A stretch of 64,000 nt of DNA, from the NCBI RefSeq assembly GCF_039555335.1, contig NC_092640.1, forward strand, positions 30,572,204-30,636,203, in the 5' to 3' direction. A program made the translations under genes and the position numbers. Every line of letters begins with the position of its first letter. The first letter of the stretch is position 1. This document shows, piece after piece, positions 25,979 to 36,820 of the stretch. The notes beneath the pieces are model-generated. The model had not been told where the DNA came from. It saw nothing but the letters and a program-made list of their open reading frames with translations, and ran no database searches. Origin of the DNA: Amphiura filiformis. Lineage: Eukaryota > Echinodermata > Ophiuroidea > Amphilepidida > Amphiuridae.

Positions 25979-26200
25979 TTATGTGTTTTCATCGGTGCTC
26001 CTCCAAAAGAACCTGCCCGTTACTCGCTCACCATCTTCATTCAGAACAAAGTCGTTGCTAAGCAGTGTCGGCTTCACTACGCGAACCAAAGTCATAGGTC
26101 TAGGTACTTGTTTGTCTGGGGGTGTGGGAGAGTAAGGTAGACTCGATCCTCCAGTCCTCGAATACTCACGCACGGCCGCTCCACTGTGCTGTATTGAGGA
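25979..26200 (-). CDS. Candidate 3'-terminal coding exon of an unrecognised gene
   Basis: On the minus strand an acceptor-like tttgctccag is followed by 73 open codons and TAA at 25981-25979. The peptide is of normal composition, includes PMTLVRVVKPTLLSNDFVL and ends RFFWRSTDENT. It is clearly richer in G+C than its flanks. I do not recognise the family and found no convincing partner exon. It may be a real last exon, a retro-copied fragment, or chance. Confidence 0.35.
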   Translation of the reverse strand, partial: SSIQHSGAAVREYSRTGGSSLPYSPTPPDKQVPRPMTLVRVVKPTLLSNDFVLNEDGERVTGRFFWRSTDENT

Positions 26201-26976
26201 CTGGAGCAAACAACGTTCTAAAACAGGAGCAGTGAAATATGAATATTTAGTAGATTTTGATTACGTCATTGCGCGCGGAGACGCGGAATCATAAACCTGA
26301 TAAACACTTCAGAGCCCTGATCTGACGCTTAACCAGTACTCGGCAGTTTATTTTTAAGTTCCCTGTATGTTGCGAACAAACAAATTAACAACTAGCTACA
26401 AAATCAGCTAAAATCCACTCGTCGCGTACGCATCTTCATTTTTTCATAAGCGGATCGGATCCCCCGTTTTAAACCTTCTTTGCCGTCAATTTTGAGTTAC
26501 CGTTGTTATCGCCATTACATATTTCTCAAATTTTCACTTTTTAATGAACTTTGCGATGATGTAGGGCCTATATGTCTTTGAAAGTATTCATGGGAAACAC
26601 TTTTATATTTGCAACACACTGAGACCATTTGCACCCGTCAAGTCATAATAGTTGCCTTGATTTTGAGGAGGAAAGATCGTCGCCACTCACCACAGTGATG
26701 ACATGCATTCACCGTACAAACTACAGTACCGACTGCCTCGGATTTTAATACGGTAAGCATGGTATTCAAGTGTCATTGAAACATACGTAGGATGTGCATG
26801 ATTACTTCATTTTGTACAGGCCATATCTTTTACGGGGTAAGAACAGTGTCAAGACTCATGATTGACTGAATTTCAAAGCAAAACGATAGCATGATTGATA
26901 GTATTCGGAGGCTAGGCATGCTAGTAGGCTAGGCTAAGTAAGGCCTATCACGGTGCAATAAAATAAATATATTAAT

Positions 26977-27665
26977 TAAAGTTTGTTCGGTTTATATAAG
27001 GCGGAAAAAATAACGCCGTGTAATGATATAGAATGGCTTGTACGCGGCTGGGCGCAATGTTTACGCTAGTTGTGCATAATTACGTAATGATCGGTGCACG
27101 CCAGGGTTGTCAACTTTTTGGAATTGCTACAGTACAGTCTGTCGAAGTACAAAGTAAATAGACCTCGGAAACTGGAGGAATGAGAATATTTATTTCAGTG
27201 CAATGCTTCTTTGGCGCGCCAACTGCTGCGCGATTTGTATTTCCCGATGCCACAAATTTGGTTTGTACTTCTATGTGGACAGACTGTAGGCGTGAGACAC
27301 TTCCATACCGGGGCGGAATTATTTTTTGCAAATACACTGTTCATTTTGACCCATGGCTATGTAAGCCACGCCACTTGAGAATCTAAAAATTGTGATTTGT
27401 GTGTGTGATTGGGGGGGTAATTATTTTTACGATGCATGAGATTTTACTCATTTTACAGCTCTTTGCGTGAGATTTACTAGGTGTGAGATTATACAACCTT
27501 GGCGTGAGACCGTGAGAAAATTACCAAATGCGTGAGACTCCCAGCCAGTGCGTGAGAGTTGACAGCCCTATAGTGCACACTTGAATTTACGCGATCGTGA
27601 GAAGGACTTTGATGCGCGCAGTAACAAAACCTGAATAATTTCCGCCAAATAAAAACTGAACAGTG
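26977..27665. mobile_element. AAAGTTTGTTCGG MITE, split by a nested insertion
   Basis: Left end AAAGTTTGTTCGGTTTATAT and matching inner segments (GCGCGCAGTAACAAAA) agree with the intact 219-bp copy at 59390-59608. Interrupted by 27102-27572. Confidence 0.7.
27102..27572. mobile_element. Nested hAT-type element (471 bp)
   Basis: CAGGGTTGTCAACT at the left, AGTTGACAGCCCTATA at the right, flanked by GTGCACGC and GTGCACAC (one mismatch). Repeated GCGTGAGA words inside. Confidence 0.7.
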
Positions 27666-28637
27666 CGCGAATCAATATTGATTCTTGCAGAATAAATTTG
27701 CGGGAATCATTTGATTCTCGCAAATCCTCTTCTGTGTAAACTACAAACGTTTGCAAGAATCAACTTTGATTCACGCAAATCTGTTTACGAGAATCTTTGC
27801 GAAAAATTCTGACCCTGAAACAGGGACGAAATTTTCTTATTAAAGGTTGCTCAATTTTAAAGTCTTATTTTTGAATTTTCACAACTAGGTTGTAATCAGT
27901 GATGTCAACTTGAAGTGAACTGGACAGTAATACAGCAACTGCATTCTGGAGATGTTCATTGTGACTTCAAATCATGGTGTATGGAGAACTCAACTGTGAA
28001 TCATCAAAAATCTGGTACGTACAATGAGTTTAATAAATTTTTATTGTTTTATATGAAGGATTATGCCGTAAGGTCTAAGGCAAATGAATGTATGTTCCGG
28101 GCAGGCCTCAAAATACTTTTTTGAATAGCTATTTTTGACAGATTCCGGGACAGATTCCAATCAAAATAGCCCTCATGTGTGTATTTTGCCATTGCCAATT
28201 TTTTCCATGGGGTTATTTTGGGAGAATTGGGGGAGAATCGCCTTTTCCCCCCGTGAATTTTGACCCCTGGTATCGAAGGACCAGAATACTTAGTCATCAT
28301 CTAGGCCAAGTCGCCCCTACTTGCAGCTGAATTGCACTTACTCTCTGTAAAATTATATACCAAATTATTCTTATTATAATTCAATCAAATGTCATTCCTC
28401 GTCAAGTGTTGACAAAGGCAACAGTGTTTGCTGAAACGTTCGCAAGTAAGTGCATTATGCTTAATTGGATCACATACAATGAACATCGGTTACTGAATTT
28501 CAACATTTCAGGTAATTTTGTGCCCGGGTAGCGGCGAGTCCCAGCGCATTTTTCGGGCGGGTAACCGGGTACCCGAAATTGCAACCAAAAAAAAATCCCT
28601 TTTTTTTTTTTTTTTTTTTTTTTAAAGTTATTTAATT

Positions 28638-28880
28638 TTTCGGTTTTCCTGGACCTAGGCCTAAATACTTGGATCATTCATGGTTGAACTAAAAAAAAAA
28701 AAAATTGCATGATGTTTATTGAATTTGAATGCATTTTGATATTATTTATAGAGTATGACACAAATACAAATTATCAATTTTCATATTAAAAACACAAACG
28801 ATCATGCAATTTATTTTTTAGGTCAACCATGAATAATCCTAGCATTTAGGTCTAGGTCCTGCACTACAAAACCGATTTTT
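28638..28880. repeat. Palindromic repeat 'GGTCAACCATGAAT', copy 1
   Basis: Arms CCTGGACCTAGGCCTAAAT and the inverse. Related copies at 30063-30309 and 44888-45240. The flanking CCCGGGTA-rich sequence at 28520-28575 and 28915-28985 recurs near 44765-44820, so the palindrome lies in a larger repeat. Confidence 0.65.
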
Positions 28881-29104
28881 TTTAAATTTTTTTTTTAAAT
28901 TTCGGAAACCCAGGCAGGGTATTTCCTGCCCGGGTACCGTAATTTCGGGCAGGTACCCGCGAGCCCACCCGAAAAACCCTGGCTTAATATGTATGCATAA
29001 TTCAAAATCAAAATCAAATGAGAGCATTCAAATTTCATGGAATCATTTTAGCACTGCAATATCCCAGGTTGTTATGGAGCCCCAGAAATGGCATGGAAAG
29101 AAAA

Positions 29105-29430
29105 AAAATAATCATAGGAGATTCAGGGCCCTGATTTAGTAGCTTTAGGCCCCAGCTTAGTAACACAGGGCCCTGACTTAGTAATTTGGGGCCTGGAGAT
29201 AGAAACTTAGGGCCCTGAAATAGTAACTTAGGGCCCCAACTTAGTAATTTGTGCCCCCGACGTAGTAACTCAAGGCCCCAACTTAGTAACTCGGCCCCTA
29301 ATTACTAAGTTGGGGTCCCAGCTACTAATTAGGCGGGGCCCAAGTTACTATCTCGGCCCAAGTTAATAAGTTGGGGCCTGAACTACTAAGTCTGGGGCCC
29401 AAGCTACTAAATCGGGCCCCAAGATATGTT
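29105..29430. repeat. Palindromic mini-satellite of ~24-bp units
   Basis: Roughly twelve variants of GGGCCCTGACTTAGTAA-type units; the first half reads in one direction and the second in the other, so the array folds back around about 29300. Outer arms TGGCATGGAAAGAAAA (29087) and TTTTCTTTCCATGCCA (29429). Confidence 0.75.
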
Positions 29431-29582
29431 TTCTTTCCATGCCACTTTGTGGGCTTGGTAAATTAATGCTCAATTTAATGTTGAGCAAGAAAAATGTATT
29501 AAATTAAAAATATTTTTAATTGATTTTTTTTACAGATGAAATTTGAACTTGTACTGCTGGAACTGAAAGGAACCACCTGCAG

Positions 29583-29729
29583 CAACAAGCTAAAGCAAGA
29601 GAAGGGAATGAGATATGTACCAAACTTGCTGAAAAGGTACCCGTCGGCCATTGCAAATCCACATACACCTTCAACAAAGAAGAACCCCCACCACCGGACT
29701 TTACCACAGTGGAACTCATATCATTTTGA
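29583..29729 (+). CDS. Weak candidate terminal exon
   Basis: After an acceptor-like cacctgcag, 48 codons stay open to a TGA, with protein-like composition (KLAEKVPVGHCKSTYTF, then a PPPP stretch). A different frame of the same bases is open from 29536 to 29964. Neither is recognised, and upstream exon-like pieces (around 27900-28014) do not join in frame. Low confidence. Confidence 0.18.
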   Translation, partial: QQAKAREGNEICTKLAEKVPVGHCKSTYTFNKEEPPPPDFTTVELISF

Positions 29730-30062
29730 AATACTGACCACAATCGCACCCTGGGCCACACGCCCACACCCTTACCCTGATCAAGTTTACAAAATGCTCC
29801 ACACCCAGACCTTGATATATGTGCCTATTCAGACTATAACTTTGTTACAGCTCTGGCAGAGATGGAAGTTTTGTTGGTCATGTATGAACTATGTGTATGT
29901 ACCTGTGGACAATGTTATTGGTAAATCAGCAGTGTTGGGCAATTTCATTAAAATGTGTTCATAAGGCAAAAAAAGTTGTTTGCTTGTCCTCGTCCGATCG
30001 ACCGTCTCATCCGACCGACTGTAGAACTTTTTTTTTGTTGAAAATTTTATCTTAATTTTTAC

Positions 30063-30309
30063 TGGATTGGAGTGTCCCTGGACCTAGAGCCAAATGCTAG
30101 AATCATTCATGGTTGACTTTAAAAAATAACGTTTTGTGTCTTAAATATGTAAAGCTATAATTTGTATTCATGTCAATGATGTCATGGTCTATTATGGTGC
30201 AAATCCAATGCATTTTGAAATCATGTTATATTATTATTATTGTTTTTTACAAAGTCAACCATGAATGATCTCAGCATTCAGCTCTTGGTCCAGGGACACT
30301 CCAAATCCA
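30063..30309. repeat. Palindromic repeat 'GGTCAACCATGAAT', copy 2
   Basis: GGATTGGAGTGTCCCTGGAC and its inverse at 30063 and 30290; central AT-rich part. Confidence 0.65.
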
Positions 30310-31350
30310 AAATAAAATCCCAATTGGGGGCATAGGGCCTGCACTTTGGCTCGACATTTGAAAGGGGCGTGAATTCATTTTTGGATACGCCCCTATTATA
30401 ATTAGGTAATACTCGACTCACACACATTCCCTATATTAATATGTATATACATGTACCACATGTAGTCAATCTGTCTGCTTTATCTGTATTGTGCCGTTCT
30501 TAAGCAAATACGGTAGTTAAACACGATTTCATCAAACATTATAACAATAGCTCTTTTACAGTGTGCAATCATCCCGGGCAATAATTGGGCAATAATAGAG
30601 GATGTGCGTGAAATTATTGATTGGCTCCATACAAAGGAATTGAACCGGTGTCCTTCACCGTAATCATGGCACAATGCAGTGCATTCAATCAAACGTTGTC
30701 GTCAACCTATTTGATCGTATTTGTGCATTTGTTATGTGTGTGAGACGAGCTGTCGCGGTAGATTGCAATAGCTTGTAATCATGCTTTTGTTGAATGAATT
30801 TGAGTACTCCGCCATATTTACGGTATGATACGTCATAATCTAGGTGATTATTTGCATTGGATGTCTTGAATACGCTGGCGAGGTTGTGTAATAATCGGAT
30901 TAATGCTATAACAGTAGGTGAATACAAGTTTTGAATATATCGCGTTGCAAAGCCCCATTCAGTGATCCCAGCGAAAGTGAAAAAAAATCAAATTGTTACT
31001 TTTATAAAAAATTTTAATGAAAAAAATTGGCACAAAGCCCAAGAAAACGGCAGTATTGACGAAGTTGAAGCCCCATTCAAATACATGTAGCTAATTTATA
31101 TATACTGTCAGTATATAAATTACAGATTCACGTAAATGCATTATTTTTGTCTTAAATAGGCCTACACGGCTTAGGGCTGAACCACTAGCAGAAGACACCA
31201 AGTTGATGTTTTATGACCTTTGACATTCTTTTGTGGCGAGTGACATGGTCAGTTCAATTCACGCCGAGTGTCCTTGACAGGTTTAACTCTGCTTCGGTGG
31301 TCATGAAAGAATTCAAAAGATAACCTCTGCCCCAACAATCCCAAGCAATT

Positions 31351-32179
31351 TAGCCCTAGAACTCTGGCCATAGTATCCGTTTTTACTTCTACTAGGGCCA
31401 GAGGCACTTACATTGAAAAATTTGTTGGAGATGCTTGAACGATCCAGGGTTGCCAAAAGATTTCAGCCCGAATCGTGGGTCAAAAAATCGAAAAGTCGCC
31501 CAATTTTTCTCTTAACCATTGGTTTCTATGGGGCAGGAAACTAGCGGAAGTCGCGGGAGCCAATGTTGAAAAGTCGCCCAATTTTTTTCTTAACCATTGG
31601 TTTCTATGGGACCGAAAATTGTCAAAAGTCGCGGGAAAAATCTTCAAAATTCGCCCAATTGGGCTACCAAATCGCGGGTTTGGCAACCCTGGAACGATCC
31701 AGTACAAAAAATGACAGCATTTCAATGCTTGATCGAGGTCACTAATTAACATGATAAAACCCACTTGAGAACACACAATCGCCGGTCATTTCTAAAGATG
31801 CATTTATACTCAATCGCGTTTGGAGAAACCTGAATCGCACGCATGGTCAGTGTACTAAATCGCCGTCGTATTTGCCTGCTGAGCATGCGCATGATTCGCT
31901 GTTTTTCAAAAGCGACAAGTAGGCCTATATTGACACCCTCTGTCGGTCAACGTTCTCTAAAATTGCACACATAACTTGTGTAGTTAGCGACAACGATTCA
32001 GTCTGGGTATAAACACAGCTTTACACAATGACTAATTTACATAGGCACAAAAGACCGTGTTCATGTACCGTTACTCAGCCAAACATGGCAGAGTAGGTCC
32101 CGGATCTTCTGTACATGTTCCTATCTCCTCAACGTTATACCGTTCCAACAAGGAAAGAGATACGAAAGGCGAACGTCTA
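31351..32179. mobile_element. hAT-type element (829 bp), compact copy
   Basis: TAGCCCTAGAAC and GAACGTCTA ends; perfect 8-bp duplication AAGCAATT at 31343-31350 and 32180-32187. The uninterrupted target is present in the partner arm at about 34178-34190. Same family as 17617-23782. Confidence 0.88.
31445..31691. mobile_element. hAT-type MITE nested inside 31351-32179 (247 bp)
   Basis: CAGGGTTGCCAAAAG and TTTGGCAACCCTG ends; perfect 8-bp duplication GAACGATC on both sides. Contains two copies of a ~45-bp unit with CGCCCAATTTTT and CCATTGGTTTCTATGG. Confidence 0.87.
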
Positions 32180-32523
32180 AAGCAATTGTCTGAATGAAAC
32201 TGTTCTTCGGATGATGTATCATAAGAACTCAGTCGTCAAATGATGATAGTCACATAATGACCAAAAGATTATTACTGACTATATCATTGAAGACTGAGTT
32301 CCGCAGTCTTGTACAAAATCTGAATTTTGATGATTTTTACGATCGCCCGGATGAAAAAAAATCACTGAATGGGCCGTTAGTTCCCTCCTCTCCTTACACT
32401 GGCAATATGGATCAAAGAAAAATAAAGAAAAAAATAAAGAAAACAAGAAAAAAAAAGACAAAGAAAAGAAACCATAAAAGAAAAACAAATATGAAAAGTT
32501 CGAACAATATTTGGTTTATAAAA

Positions 32524-32640
32524 TTAATGTGACCGTGATGAGGCTCGAACTCACCACCTTCCGATTTAAAGTTCGAAGCGCTAGTGTACCAAATTCTGAT
32601 GCCTTACCAAGTGAGCTGTGCTCCTGAGATACGAAATAAA
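32524..32640 (-). repeat. tRNA-like sequence (SINE head or tRNA pseudogene)
   Basis: Minus strand has an A-box-like AGCTCACTTGGTAAGG and a B-box-like GAGTTCGAGCC, too far apart and with no clean cloverleaf for an active tRNA. Confidence 0.45.
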
Positions 32641-33719
32641 AATAAAATAATACACTGTATACCTGCTTGTGTCGGTAATTGATTTGCTCAAATTCCATAA
32701 TGGTACAGTGCAATAGAGCAAAAATGCCCAAAATTTAAAAGCTATATAATTTATGACCACTATACACTACACATAGTGTACTAATACAAGGGAATTTCAA
32801 CGTAAGAATCCAAACAATTAAGTACCAACATGCACAGCTTTTACCTTATATCACATTGGGTTTTTAACAAAATGTTATCAAACCTCTACTGTGATTGGAA
32901 GCTGCACAAGGCATCTCTTTGATAGCTGATCATGGCCATCCATTCAGCAAGTGGCTACTAACTGACCTTGACAGGCTTGAATGAGCACTGTCATCTGCTA
33001 CAAAACCATCACACTCTAGGACCTGGTCACTCCATAATGCTACAGCTACAGGGAGCACAGTACTTTGACAATGGAGTGAAAGACTATTATTATTGATTAG
33101 GCGCGGATTTTAAAAGTACAGCTCCTATGCGTGTATAGCAAAAAATTGGAATAGAATGTTTGGAATCATGTAACTAAAGTACTAAATGCATTCTGCAAAA
33201 TGCGCTCTGACCAATTTATAAAGCATTTCATTAGCTTTAATTTGACATATTGTTTGACATATTTGGAATTATGGTAAATCATTAAATAAAATATTTATTA
33301 ATTAATCAATTAGGTCAATTAATTTTCTCTGACAGAATTGTAGGATTTGACAAGAGCCATCTTTCTTGTAAGTTTGATTCTTATAACATACCGGTATCGT
33401 ATTGCGTCCCGTTATAGTTGCAAAAAAAAAAACGCGTGCAGGACACACATACGCACACACACACACCCAGAGGATCGTACCGTTTTACAATCGTATAACA
33501 TTCATTGGCGCTAGTTGTAGTAAATTTCAATTTTCTTTGCTTTACCTCACTTGTTCTGCTCAAAATTAAAAGGGGACATATCTAGCTGACAGTAAAAGCT
33601 TACATTTTATGGAAATTATGTTTAACTATTTGCTTAAACAGCACAAAACAGATAAAGCAGAAAAATTTACTATACATATAATAGGCTTATACATGTATGG
33701 TATCATGCCAGGGACTGTT

Positions 33720-33972
33720 TAAGAATATAACATTAGATTTATGATATTTACTTCGAGGACTGTTATTTATCAAAAATGTGAAAAATATCAAATTTTAATA
33801 ATTTGTCATAAAATTTGTATTATATCGTGAATTTCAAACAATGAAATTTATTTGATATCAGAAAGACATTCTTCGTATTCAGAATGCAATTCGATATGTC
33901 TGATGTGCTCTCATGTCCCACAAAAAATACTATCGAAACGCTCAAAACGCTCATTCCAGCCAGATCCCTTAA
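33720..33972. mobile_element. Half copy of the TTAA foldback MITE
   Basis: Matches the right arm of 1129-1800 and ends AGATCCCTTAA. It lies near the centre of the large inverted duplication. Confidence 0.8.
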
Positions 33973-34207
33973 TTTGGTTAATTTTCTTTTCTTGTTTTCT
34001 TTCTTTATTTTTCTTTGATTTATATTGCCAGGGTAAGGAGAGGGAACTAAAGGCCCATTCGGTGATTTTTTGATTTTTTTTCATCCCGACGATCGTAAAA
34101 ATCATCAAAATTTTGGACATTATTATGACTGTCATTTGAGGACTGAGTTCTTATGATCCGAGGAGCAGTTTCAGACAATTGCTTGGGATTATTGGGGCAG
34201 AGGTTAT

Positions 34208-34591
34208 AATATGTACACTTGTAAAGCGCGCAGATCCGCAATAAACGCTCGTGGCGCATACAGAGCAAAACAAAATATACCAGCAGGAAAAATGGAAACA
34301 AGGAACAAATGCAATCAACAATAGTACATTTCAAGATACATGAAGTAAAAAATAACATAGTAAACTACAAATTAATCCAGCTCATAAGCAAGTTCGAAAA
34401 AATGTTTCTTGAGTGAGGATTTGAATGACTCGATTGACAAGCAACTGCGAATAAAATTGGGAAGACTGTTCCATATGCGAGGGGCTGCCACAGAGAAGGC
34501 GCGATCACCCCATGACCGAGATGATTTAGGTTGAACAAGGAGGGTTTTATTTGCGGAACGGAGACCGGGGCGAGAAGGGTTATAAAAGTCA
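34208..34591 (-). mobile_element. 5'-truncated LINE insertion with 9-bp duplication
   Basis: Minus strand encodes LLVQPKSSRSWGDRAFSV, then AAPRIWNSLPNFIRSCLS and FKSSLKKHFF, a reverse transcriptase C-terminus. Flanked by AGAGGTTAT at 34199-34207 and 34592-34600; the empty site occurs once in the partner arm at 31320-31330. The 3' UTR has GCGCGCTTTACAAGTGTACA-like sequence. Confidence 0.85.
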
Positions 34592-35108
34592 AGAGGTTAT
34601 CTTTTGAATTCTTTCATGACCACTGAAGCATAGTCAAACCTGTCAAGGACACTCGGCGTGAATTGAAAGACCATGTCACTCGCCACAAAAGAATGTCAAA
34701 GGTCATAAAACACCACTTTTGTGTCTTCTGCTATCTAAAGGCATATGGCTGATTTTGTACCTTTCGTCATTGTCATAGATGTGCTAACATAGCTTGCTAG
34801 TGCAGTGGTTCAGCCGAAAACCGTGTGTCTAAGACAAAAAATAATGCATTTACGTGAGTATACAAGTGAAGATATAGCCAATTAGTCTTAAAACCGCTTG
34901 GGCCACTTTTGTCTAAATGTTACAGAAGTGACTGAATAGAGTTAAACCATGGACGGTGCTCTTATGATAGGTCAATTTAAACAATGGGGTATTCGAAGTG
35001 GTAGAAATGATTACATGATAAAATATCTCCTTGAGTTTTTGAAAGTCACAACTAAGCACTGACATAACAACTTCATTTACTAGAAATCGTGGCTGCAGCT
35101 CAACACCT

Positions 35109-35345
35109 TCAACCCAATTCACGTTGGAAGAGCGTATTTTTATGGTTGTGACATTCGGTAGAACATGGAGTCAAGCAGAAACCATAAGATTATTTATAGC
35201 TCATTTTCCAAACTCACGTCTTCCTTCAAGGCATACAATTACATATAACTATGAGAAGTATATAAACTTTGTTGACAGAAATGCTGGCAATAGTGGTCGC
35301 CCCAGAATAGCTAGAAGCCCAGCTGAACTTAATTTCAAATTTTTA
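35109..35345 (+). pseudogene. Transposase helix-turn-helix fragment (mariner-like)
   Basis: Reads LEERIFMVVTFGRTWSQAET, then IRLFIAHFPNSRLPSRHTI and FVDRNAGNSGRPR, the typical N-terminal DNA-binding region with its SGRPR linker. The catalytic part is absent. Confidence 0.75.
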
Positions 35346-36286
35346 TTGTTTTGTACTTATGGGTGCAAAAACTGTTCTCAATTTTACCAATGATATCTCA
35401 GGGATATGAGAAATTACTTCATTTATAAGATAATTCGAAAGAGATTTCATGACTTCATTTATAGTTTTGTAAAGAAATATCATATTATTATTAAGTTCAT
35501 GTTAATTATATGAAGAAACATCACTTATAATTCTTTTGTGACAGTTCTTTGACAGTACGACGGCAACTTCGTGACCTCTTTTGTTCGATAGAAATTTTTT
35601 ACGGGTTGGTGAACACGGGTTACGTAACTAAATGTTGAAAATTTGGCCGGCAAACATGTTTTAGCGAAATACCTCCAGAAATGGGAGACACGGGTCGTTT
35701 TTTGCTTAAATTGCGTACCATGATCACGGATAAGATACCAAACATTTGTGCAAAGAACAAAAAACGAGTAAAATAATATTGAAAATAAAGAGGCTTGAAC
35801 ATGTCCAAAGTGGCCGGGAAAATGAGAAAAATTGCATGTCACGATCACCAAAATGGTTATATCTACAACTATGAGCAAACGCCGGTCGTATGCTTTTCTG
35901 TAATGATAGATATTAACTAACTTGAGCTTGTATTAAAGTTTCAGCGAAAATGATTGGTGGAATAATCGAGTCGTAGGTTGGAAAGTTACTCTCAAAACGG
36001 CCCGTGTCTCAATTGTGCGTGTCCCGTTAGTGACAAGTGTCACTAGCAAAATAGCAGCCGGTCTTGTCATTATATCGAATAATAATCGTCAGAATCGTCC
36101 AGTTGACCCCAGTGATATTTATTTATTCAAGCAAAATACTGCATTGACTTAAAAAATATTGAAGTCAATATAAAAAGTAATATCACCTCATTTGACTGAA
36201 CTTAAAAGCAGTTTTAAAAATATTATTGTTGATCGAGTCCCTGAATGAGAAATAAGATTGCAAAAGATACGAGTATGGTACAGCAG

Positions 36287-36354
36287 GTTGTGATGGTCTA
36301 GTGGTTGACGCCGTAGTTTGAAGTGCGAGAGGTTGAAGGTTCGAATCCTACAGC
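36287..36354 (+). repeat. tRNA-like unit, left arm
   Basis: A box TGGTCTAGTGG and B box GGTTCGAATCC at normal spacing; the acceptor stem is only partly paired and the T stem has a mismatch. Probably a SINE head or pseudogene rather than a working tRNA. Confidence 0.55.
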
Positions 36355-36749
36355 ATTTCGACTTTTTCTCTCTTGTTCTGTTAGGCCTATGGTGTATGTG
36401 TGTAGGCCCGTCGGTATTATGATCAATTGAAAATATTTCTATGCAACACGTTTGCAATGTTTTTCTTTATGCGTAGGCCTACATATTAAAAAATAAGATA
36501 GCGTCAGCCATAATTTACGAATTTCAAACCTGATATTTTGGCATAATATTATTTGTAATTTTTACACCGTTCTTACATGCACCCTACCCAGACATACACA
36601 TAATTGGAATCAGCGTTTCTTTGTCTAGAGTAACTTTAATTATCTTCAATAGAACACCATAAGCGGTCAAGATAAAAAAAATATTTTCAAAAAAAAAAAA
36701 AAAAAAAAAAAACCGCTATGGTAGGGTTCGAACTTAAAAAAAAAAACCG

Positions 36750-36820
36750 CTATGGTAGGGTTCGAACTTTCAACCTCCGGCACTTCAGGCACGGCCTTAG
36801 CCACTAGACCATCACAACCT
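36750..36820 (-). repeat. tRNA-like unit, right arm
   Basis: Inverse of the left unit with A box TGGTCTAGTGG and B box AGTTCGAACCC. A 30-bp piece with AACCGCTATGGTAGGGTTCG is duplicated beside it (36711-36770). Confidence 0.55.

Larger units (their letters stand above)
30857..32470 (-). repeat. Left arm of a large inverted duplication
   Basis: Homologous in reverse to 33975-38063: it carries a reverse copy of the CCCATTCAGTGAT MITE plus flanks. Broken by the insertion 31351-32179. Confidence 0.7.

Noticed and set aside
29105..29430. CRISPR-like array
   Set aside because: Units are contiguous without unique spacers, vary in sequence and reverse direction; the window is eukaryotic.
29536..29964. 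142-codon plus-strand frame starting at an ATG after ttttacag
   Set aside because: Composition is not convincing and a shorter alternative frame looks more protein-like; neither joins any neighbouring exon-like piece in frame.
36287..36354. Functional tRNA gene
   Set aside because: A and B boxes are good, but the acceptor and T stems have mismatches and the unit is one arm of a foldback repeat; treated as tRNA-like.
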